DNA from: a virus
IMG/VR virus record: IMGVR_UViG_3300033233_000106
Span: 1-34,888 of that record
DNA length: 34,888 nt
Strand: one strand, 5' to 3'
The position numbers were made by a program, and so were the translations under genes. Below the pieces are notes generated by a model. That model did not search any database. It was not told the origin of the DNA and saw only the letters and a program-made list of their open reading frames with translations. Positions 30,192 through 34,888 of this stretch are shown in pieces. The first letter of the stretch is position 1. Every line of letters begins with the position of its first letter.

Positions 30192-30520
30192 TACCCGTTG
30201 CCCAGCAACTCCTGGATCGTCCGCCCCGTCACCGCCTCGAACGCCTCGTGCTCCGGAGCGCCGTTAGCCACGCGGGCCTTGACCTCAGTGTACTGCGCCT
30301 GCACCTTATCCACCACGTTTGCCACGACAGCGGCCTTGACCTCCGAATCAGGTGACGCGATGTTGCAGGCCAACTCCAGCATCCGCCAGAGCAGGTTGTC
30401 CCACTTCGTCGGCGTGCCGTCGAGGTAGTTTTCGACGCCGCGATGAATCAGTGGTACCTCAAGGATATGCTTGCCGATGCCGCCGAGAATGCCGAGGATC
30501 GCCATGAACGGGACTGCCAT
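30191..30520 (-). CDS. Last gene of the lysis block, unknown
   Basis: The product has 109 residues (MAVPFMAILGILGGIGKHIL...). The first 20 residues are hydrophobic and may be a short membrane or amphipathic segment. The rest is helical (ASPDSEVKAAVVANVVDKVQ, APEHEAFEAVTGRTIQELLG). It starts 11 bp after the stop of the membrane protein gene. Perhaps a lysis accessory; no family recognised. Confidence 0.6.
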   Translation of the reverse strand: MAVPFMAILGILGGIGKHILEVPLIHRGVENYLDGTPTKWDNLLWRMLELACNIASPDSEVKAAVVANVVDKVQAQYTEVKARVANGAPEHEAFEAVTGRTIQELLGNG

Positions 30521-30531
30521 GATTCAGCCTC

Positions 30532-30753
30532 CTATTTCGGGTACATGAAATGAAAAACGAGCCAGCCGAGAAACCCGGCTGCTATGACGCGCCCGGTCCA
30601 GATCGAGCGACTATTGAGGGCGAGGAGCTTCCTGACGTTCCAGGTCAGCGTCCCATTGCCGGGACTGCGCTTGGCCAGGGCGCTCCCCTCGATCACGGCG
30701 AATAACAGTGCCCAAAGAATCCAGAGCGCGGTGTAGGTCGGGTCGAGGGTCAT
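30532..30753 (-). CDS. Two-helix membrane protein, holin candidate
   Basis: The product has 73 residues with two hydrophobic stretches, about residues 8-26 (ALWILWALLFAVIEGSALA) and 55-71 (RVIAAGFLGWLVFHFMY), joined by a basic loop with LTWNVRKLLALNSRSIW. Size and topology suit a class II holin or an antiholin, and it lies in the block with the endolysin, though four genes away. ATGA overlap with the gene before it. Confidence 0.6.
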   Translation of the reverse strand: MTLDPTYTALWILWALLFAVIEGSALAKRSPGNGTLTWNVRKLLALNSRSIWTGRVIAAGFLGWLVFHFMYPK

Positions 30754-30860
30754 GGCTTGGACTCCCGGTCATACTTCGACAGATTCACGCACCCCTCGCA
30801 AACCCGAATCCCGGTTCCGTTCCAGCGGCACGTGAAACAGGATATTTCGATACCGCTCAT
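30750..30860 (-). CDS. Tiny zinc-binding protein
   Basis: The product has 36 residues (MSGIEISCFTCRWNGTGIRV...). C8-x2-C11 and C22-x2-C25 make a minimal four-cysteine zinc knuckle. ATGA overlaps at both ends (30857-30860 and 30750-30753) tie it into the operon, strong support for such a short gene. Confidence 0.65.
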   Translation of the reverse strand: MSGIEISCFTCRWNGTGIRVCEGCVNLSKYDRESKP

Positions 30861-31351
30861 GGCCTCGGCTTCCCCGTCCATCGCTTCGCCCCGTCCGGCA
30901 CGGTCCAGGCCACGGTTCTGAACCCCGGTTTGCCAACTCCGACAACCGCCACCTCGCCCGTGAAGTTGTGGCTCCAGCGGAAGCACTGTCGATGCCCGTT
31001 GCCGCGCCCGACATAGCGCCCCGGTTCGCCGTTGGCCGTCATCGACTTGAAGTTGTCGAGATAAGGGCAGAGCGTTGCCGGGTGGCCGTCGTTGCTCGGC
31101 ATTTTCCAAAGGAATCCCCCGTCGAGCCCGCCCTTGTCCTCCTCGCTCGACGCCGGATCTTCCTCCCAATACGGCGTTTCTCCCGCCCCGGTTGACCCGG
31201 CATCCGGTGGGGTGGTCGGATTTTCGTCAGCCGGGGATGGCGGGAGGGCGCTGTCCGGCGGCGTAACCGGGTCTTTCGGGGCGGGAGTTGGGGAAGGCCA
31301 GAGCGCGGCCCAGAGGCGGGAGAGGAGCGTCTTCAGCCAGCCGGATTTCAT
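30857..31351 (-). CDS. Proline-rich protein with C-terminal domain, lysis block
   Basis: The product has 164 residues and starts at ATG 31349-31351 (MKSGWLKTLLSRLWAALWPS), overlapping the tiny gene before it as ATGA. A short amphipathic or membrane N-terminus is followed by a Pro-rich linker (KDPVTPPDSALPPSPADENP) and a compact Trp/Gly-rich domain (FLWKMPSNDGHPATLCPYLD, then GEVAVVGVGKPGFRTVAW). The membrane anchor, Pro linker and outer domain could be a spanin-like or cell-wall-binding part, but I recognise no known spanin pair. Confidence 0.55.
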   Translation of the reverse strand: MKSGWLKTLLSRLWAALWPSPTPAPKDPVTPPDSALPPSPADENPTTPPDAGSTGAGETPYWEEDPASSEEDKGGLDGGFLWKMPSNDGHPATLCPYLDNFKSMTANGEPGRYVGRGNGHRQCFRWSHNFTGEVAVVGVGKPGFRTVAWTVPDGAKRWTGKPRP

Positions 31352-31422
31352 GGGGTCATCCCTGTCGTGTTCGACCACCGCATGGCCTTCCCGAAGAAAC
31401 GGCATTCAGTGCAGGATTTCAT
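31348..31422 (-). CDS. Tiny CxxC protein, start uncertain
   Basis: From ATG 31420-31422 the product is MKSCTECRFFGKAMRWSNTT plus four residues. GAGGAGG lies 4 bp before this ATG, the best ribosome-binding site in the block. An in-frame GTG at 31536 overlaps the endolysin stop as GTGA and would give 62 residues, but it lacks a ribosome-binding site and adds a Gly/Asp-rich leader. The TGA overlaps the next ATG. Confidence 0.5.
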   Translation of the reverse strand: MKSCTECRFFGKAMRWSNTTGMTP

Positions 31423-31532
31423 CACTCCTCCTCGCGGTACCCTGCCGCAGTCCTCAGTCTCACGCCCAGGCCAATCTCTGTCAGTGCCATCGTCAACCCC
31501 TCCCGCGGCCGCTTTAGCAGTACAAACTATCT

Positions 31533-31988
31533 TCACGCCACCACGCCCTCGTCGCGCGCCTTAAGCCAGTTCCAGGCGACATCGAACGCGACGTATTCCC
31601 CGTGCAAGTACCCCCAGCGGCGCCGCTTGGCGCCGCCAACGTCCACATGAATGAAACCGCGCTCTGGATAGATCCCTATTCCGTGCTCTCGGAACTCGCG
31701 CACCGCGGCCGCACAGAAAAAGAAACTCGCCATCTTCACGCCGGCAGGAACGGCGACGTCGGCTGCTTCACCCTGCAGCCCGAGCGTAGTGATGTGCTCG
31801 GACTTCCCAACGCCCCCTGCAGAGCCGTTGTAGGTTGGGCAGCGGCAGCCACCGCCGCGTAGAATCGTCAGGGGAATGTTGCCGGAGTTGATGCGCAGCT
31901 GCTCCAGGGCGTCGGGCAGGACGGGGGACACGTTGTCGATGCCGCAGCAGGGGCAGGCGAATTCGGCGGAGGTGAAGTGTTCGCTCAT
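31533..31988 (-). CDS. Endolysin, M15-type D,D-peptidase
   Basis: The product has 151 residues and starts at ATG 31986-31988 (MSEHFTSAEFACPCCGIDNV), overlapping the holin-like stop as ATGA. The zinc-binding set of the M15 (D-Ala-D-Ala carboxypeptidase-like) family is present: SEHITTLGLQGEAADVAV with H and D in the SxH...GxAxD pattern, and GFIHVDVG with the second H-x-D. An early CPCC pair may hold a structural zinc, as in many phage M15_3 proteins. It cleaves peptide cross-links of peptidoglycan. No signal peptide, so it depends on a holin. Confidence 0.85.
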   Translation of the reverse strand: MSEHFTSAEFACPCCGIDNVSPVLPDALEQLRINSGNIPLTILRGGGCRCPTYNGSAGGVGKSEHITTLGLQGEAADVAVPAGVKMASFFFCAAAVREFREHGIGIYPERGFIHVDVGGAKRRRWGYLHGEYVAFDVAWNWLKARDEGVVA

Positions 31989-32296
31989 TGCCCGCCTCCG
32001 AAATGTTTGAACAGCAGCGTAATGACTTTTTCGCCAGCGACCCCGACGCCGATGGCACTGACAACGATCAGCACAAAGATCGGCTTCGGAAGAACCCAAG
32101 CGTTTTCCAGGAGTTTTTTCAATCCTTTGACCTCTGTGCTCATGACCTCCAGCAGGTTTGTGAATTTGGAAATGCCCGCCTCCCACTGGAGCTTTTCATT
32201 AGCTTCACGTTGCGCCAGGTGGTCGCGGCAAATAGCTCGGCGTTCACCGCAGAAGGTTTTCAGGTCGCCCCATGTCACCGAATCGCTGTCGGCCAT
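31985..32296 (-). CDS. Putative single-span holin
   Basis: The product has 103 residues. The N-terminal helical, charged part (residues 1-65, likely coiled coil near FTNLLEVMSTEVKGLKKLLE) is followed by one transmembrane helix at about 71-93 (IFVLIVVSAIGVGVAGEKVI) and a short tail. It follows the tail tip gene directly (TAA then ATG) and overlaps the endolysin start by ATGA, the classic holin position. One span with a long cytoplasmic front is unusual for canonical holins but occurs in small phage lysis proteins. Confidence 0.6.
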   Translation of the reverse strand: MADSDSVTWGDLKTFCGERRAICRDHLAQREANEKLQWEAGISKFTNLLEVMSTEVKGLKKLLENAWVLPKPIFVLIVVSAIGVGVAGEKVITLLFKHFGGGQ

Positions 32297-34867
32297 TTAT
32301 TCCCACCACTCCACCGCGTTGAACGTCGCCTTATTCACCCCATCGCGAGAAACGGACTCAATCCAGAACTTCACACCCTCCCAAAAGCCCATGCCCGTGG
32401 GCGTGATCGTGTCGCCGATTTGCAGGTCGGTGTTGTCCCAGAAGACGGGGAAGGAGAGGGTGCGCATCACGCGGTTGCGCTGGAGCAGGTAGATGTCGCC
32501 GACGTCCGCCGCCTGGTTCGCATCGTAGACCATCCTTAATTCGAGTGGATCGCCCGAGAGCACCGGGTAATTGCCAACGATGTTTTCAACGAGCACGCTC
32601 TTGCGGTATCGATCTTTGTCGCCGGCAGGGCCGTCGTTCTTGTCCCAGCGCAGCGTGAGCGAGTTCTGCACGTCGTCGCGCCGGGTGTAGCCGCAGGTGA
32701 ACTCGGCGCCGGCGCCGGCCAGATCGGCGATCGAGATCGTCCGCACGGACGCGGGCGCCGCCGAGGGGATGACCTTGAGGTACCACTTGCCGAGAGCGAA
32801 ATAGACGATGCTGCGCGACTCGAACGCCATGCGGTACAGTTCATCGAGCGGGTCAACGTCTTCGGTCACGCGCACGGACAGGGCGTACTCGGGTGACTGC
32901 GCAGCGTAGAACGTCCCGGCCTCATCAAAGGACGTGGTGTCGATATCGGCCTCAGTAAAGCCGAGCTTTCCGACGATCCACTTTTTCATGACGTGATCGG
33001 GCCTGGTGATGGCAGCCGCGGCCGTGCCGTAGAACGTGCTATCGGCGGGCAGGCCGTAGCCGCTGGCGTAGATGCGGCGGAAGTACTTCTCGTCTTTCAC
33101 CGTGCCTGTCTTGACGAGCGCTGTCCCGTTTAAAATGCAGAGGTATGACGCGTCGACCGATACGTCGAACAAGCAAAACGGCTGCACTGTCCATGAAATT
33201 CCAACGTCAAGGCCCCAATTCAGCGCAGGCACGGTGATATAGAGGGGGAAAGCGCCAGGGCCGACGACCTGCCACCACTCGACCCATGCGCCATTCCACC
33301 AGCGATAATGAGTTGACCCGCTCCACATGACTGCCCATGGGTTGCTGCCGATTTTATATTTCAGCGTTCCGCCACGGTCAACCGTGCCGGCCTGACCTGT
33401 CGGGTATTGCGTAAACGATCTTTCGGTTATGCCGAGCTGGAGGCGCAGTCTCGTATGCGTGTACTGAGGAATGCCGCCGCCGTCCAGGTACGGGTTGGCT
33501 ATCCAATTAAATGTCTTGCTCGACGACGCCCCGTTCGTCGTGAAACCGTCATTCAGCGCCACGCGACTATCGTCAGACGGCACGGCGTCGCCGCCTGAAA
33601 TGTCGATTTCGTCCAGTATCGTGTTTGGCACAACGAGCGAAGATTTCGGAATTTCGATCTCATAGCGCCCATCAACAAAGTATGTCGAGTAGACCGAAAT
33701 CGGCGCGAGCAGATCGCCGAACTCGCCATACACGGCGTCAACCGAAGCCAGATCGTTTTCCGAAATAGCAACGGCTGAGTTTGCTGAATCAGCGGTGAAT
33801 TCTGTGACGAGCGCATTTACTCCATGGGCGGCGGCGGCCGTTCCGCCAGTGCCTCTTGTGCATCCCGTGAACTGCGTCTTTGACACAGCGGTATAGGTGA
33901 TGCGCTCGCTTCCAATCCAGATCACGAGACTGCTTGACAACCCGAACCCCGCAGCAGTCTTGACGGTTATCGTTGTCTGCGAGGAATTTATTGCACTGGT
34001 CAGGCGACACGTTTTCGCTGAGTAGTCGGTCGGGTACTCTGCAATGATTGCCCCGGCTGTATGCGCTGCTGCAACCGTGCCGCCTGGAGTTCCTCGGGTG
34101 CATCCGCTAAAGTAATTCGTCCCTGCCGTCGTGTTCTTTGTCGCCCATACGATTCGTTCGCCGTCAATCCAGATAACTTTTTCCTCGTCGCCATATTCTC
34201 CAAACCCACCCGCGCCCTCAGTCGGCGTTGTGACGCAGTTAATCGTGGTGGAGTCCGCACTAATATTGTCGTTTAGGTGGCACCAGTTGTCTGTCTCGAA
34301 CACCGGCCATCTGATCCTGCGGCACTCGACTGTCTTAAATTGCCCGAGTAGGTACGGGAATGCCTTGCCTGATTCGCTCGGCAGGCATAGGGGGAAGTCG
34401 GCGCTGAACATTTTGGAGAGAGAGAACGCCTTCGCTTTATATTCGGGGACGCCGGTACAGCGCAGCGTCAGCGAGGCGCGCGTGATGTTCTGCGGCTCTT
34501 CGGCAATGCCGACGAAGAGCGGGACTTGCGGCGTTGTTTTCGTGCCGTCGCGGAAGACGTAGGCGACTTCTACCTTGGCGCCGACGATGGGGTGCGCGTC
34601 GTTGATTTCGACAAGGGCGGTGTGGTGCGCCGATGACGGGTAGTAGATTTTCAATATTGGCACAACAAGAAAATCCCTGGGGACGGCCGGAGTGAAGTAG
34701 ATTTTACCGCCTGGCGTGTTCCCGGTGATCGTCACGGTCTGCGTCGGGTACGAAAACGCCTGTGTAACCTCCATCGTCTTGCCGACAAGACAATTTGCAG
34801 TCCAGACTCGCCGGGTGCCAACTGAACATTCTGCCGTGCCCGCGCCGGTATAGTATTCCCCCGCCGC
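32297..34867 (-). CDS. Tail tip / hub protein, remainder of the 1051-residue gene
   Basis: This continues the gene that starts at 711. Residue 196 of the full protein is encoded at 34865-34867, and the TAA stop is at 32297-32299. An apparent ATG at 34871-34873 is made by the fold-back tail and is not the start. Two imperfect copies of a 70-80-residue module lie at about 391-473 and 482-552, sharing VIWIDGERIVW / VIWIGSERITY and GCTRGT-rich segments, probably beta domains on the tip. The C-terminal 300 residues (DPLDELYRMAFESRSIVYFA, NRVMRTLSFPVFWDNTDLQI) resemble the hub region of siphophage tip proteins. It likely contacts the host and closes the tail. Confidence 0.8.
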   Translation of the reverse strand, partial: AAGEYYTGAGTAECSVGTRRVWTANCLVGKTMEVTQAFSYPTQTVTITGNTPGGKIYFTPAVPRDFLVVPILKIYYPSSAHHTALVEINDAHPIVGAKVEVAYVFRDGTKTTPQVPLFVGIAEEPQNITRASLTLRCTGVPEYKAKAFSLSKMFSADFPLCLPSESGKAFPYLLGQFKTVECRRIRWPVFETDNWCHLNDNISADSTTINCVTTPTEGAGGFGEYGDEEKVIWIDGERIVWATKNTTAGTNYFSGCTRGTPGGTVAAAHTAGAIIAEYPTDYSAKTCRLTSAINSSQTTITVKTAAGFGLSSSLVIWIGSERITYTAVSKTQFTGCTRGTGGTAAAAHGVNALVTEFTADSANSAVAISENDLASVDAVYGEFGDLLAPISVYSTYFVDGRYEIEIPKSSLVVPNTILDEIDISGGDAVPSDDSRVALNDGFTTNGASSSKTFNWIANPYLDGGGIPQYTHTRLRLQLGITERSFTQYPTGQAGTVDRGGTLKYKIGSNPWAVMWSGSTHYRWWNGAWVEWWQVVGPGAFPLYITVPALNWGLDVGISWTVQPFCLFDVSVDASYLCILNGTALVKTGTVKDEKYFRRIYASGYGLPADSTFYGTAAAAITRPDHVMKKWIVGKLGFTEADIDTTSFDEAGTFYAAQSPEYALSVRVTEDVDPLDELYRMAFESRSIVYFALGKWYLKVIPSAAPASVRTISIADLAGAGAEFTCGYTRRDDVQNSLTLRWDKNDGPAGDKDRYRKSVLVENIVGNYPVLSGDPLELRMVYDANQAADVGDIYLLQRNRVMRTLSFPVFWDNTDLQIGDTITPTGMGFWEGVKFWIESVSRDGVNKATFNAVEWWE
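34742..34867. repeat. Direct terminal repeat, right copy
   Basis: Same 126 bases as 1-126; redundant sequence that closes the circle. Confidence 0.9.
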
Positions 34868-34888
34868 GGGCACGGCAGAATGTTCAGT
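34821..34888. repeat. Fold-back inverted repeat at the contig end (artefact)
   Basis: 34865-34888 is the exact reverse complement of 34821-34844 (24 bp) with a 20-nt loop. At the true continuation (127 onward) this sequence is absent. A 21-base unmatched tail that copies nearby sequence in reverse is typical of a read or assembly fold-back, not of phage biology. Confidence 0.8.

Noticed and set aside
34871-34873. ATG start for the tail tip gene near the right end
   Set aside because: It is created by the fold-back artefact; the real frame continues across the junction to ATG 711.

Overview
The window is a complete, assembled genome of a tailed double-stranded DNA phage (Caudoviricetes). The first 126 bases recur at 34742-34867, so the genome unit is 34,741 bp and circular or circularly permuted. 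The last 21 bases are a fold-back artefact. The phage is GC-rich and uses ATG and GTG starts. Its genes are packed tightly, most overlapping as ATGA, GTGA or TGATG. There is a P22-type coat protein, a tail tube protein, a frameshifted tail-assembly chaperone and a short tape measure (492 residues), but no sheath gene. That points to a siphovirus with a tail of roughly 75 nm. The host is bacterial; nothing seen names it. No integrase, DNA polymerase, helicase or lysogeny module was found.

Minus strand, in transcription order. 26.8-18.0 kb is the early region: a ribbon-helix-helix regulator, many small zinc-ribbon and helix-turn-helix proteins, a recombination-directionality-factor-like protein, a Cas4/RecB-like nuclease, an SbcC/Rad50-like ATPase, a replication initiator carrying iterons inside its gene, a RusA-like resolvase, and a two-gene insert behind an attC-like half-site. 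17.5-8.8 kb is packaging and head: terminase small and large subunits, portal, head morphogenesis protein, scaffold, coat, a glycosyltransferase and head-tail joining proteins. 8.8 kb through the junction to 32.3 kb is the tail: LamG-type adhesin, tube, chaperones, tape measure, distal tail proteins and a 1051-residue tip protein that spans the contig ends. 32.3-30.2 kb is lysis: putative holin, M15 peptidase endolysin and small membrane or zinc proteins.

Plus strand, 26.9-30.06 kb. This is the only region on the other strand. It holds eight genes, three of them methyltransferases. They are split by sites with the layout of integron attC recombination sites: outer boxes GCCTAAC/GTTAGGC, 5-6 nt unpaired spacers, and an inner stem with one extrahelical base. 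Two sites are well formed (28291-28341 and 29092-29149), two are degenerate, and one is a single box at the left edge. An 18-bp copy of one arm sits at 18023-18040 in front of the two minus-strand inserts. No integron integrase gene is present. I read this as a phage-borne cluster of gene cassettes without an integrase, and it is the most unusual part of the window.

Other points of note: an in-frame TGA inside the head morphogenesis gene, with a convincing coding continuation; a conserved leader element in front of only the coat and tail tube genes; 11-bp iterons within the replication gene; and a C9 homopolymer that breaks one gene.
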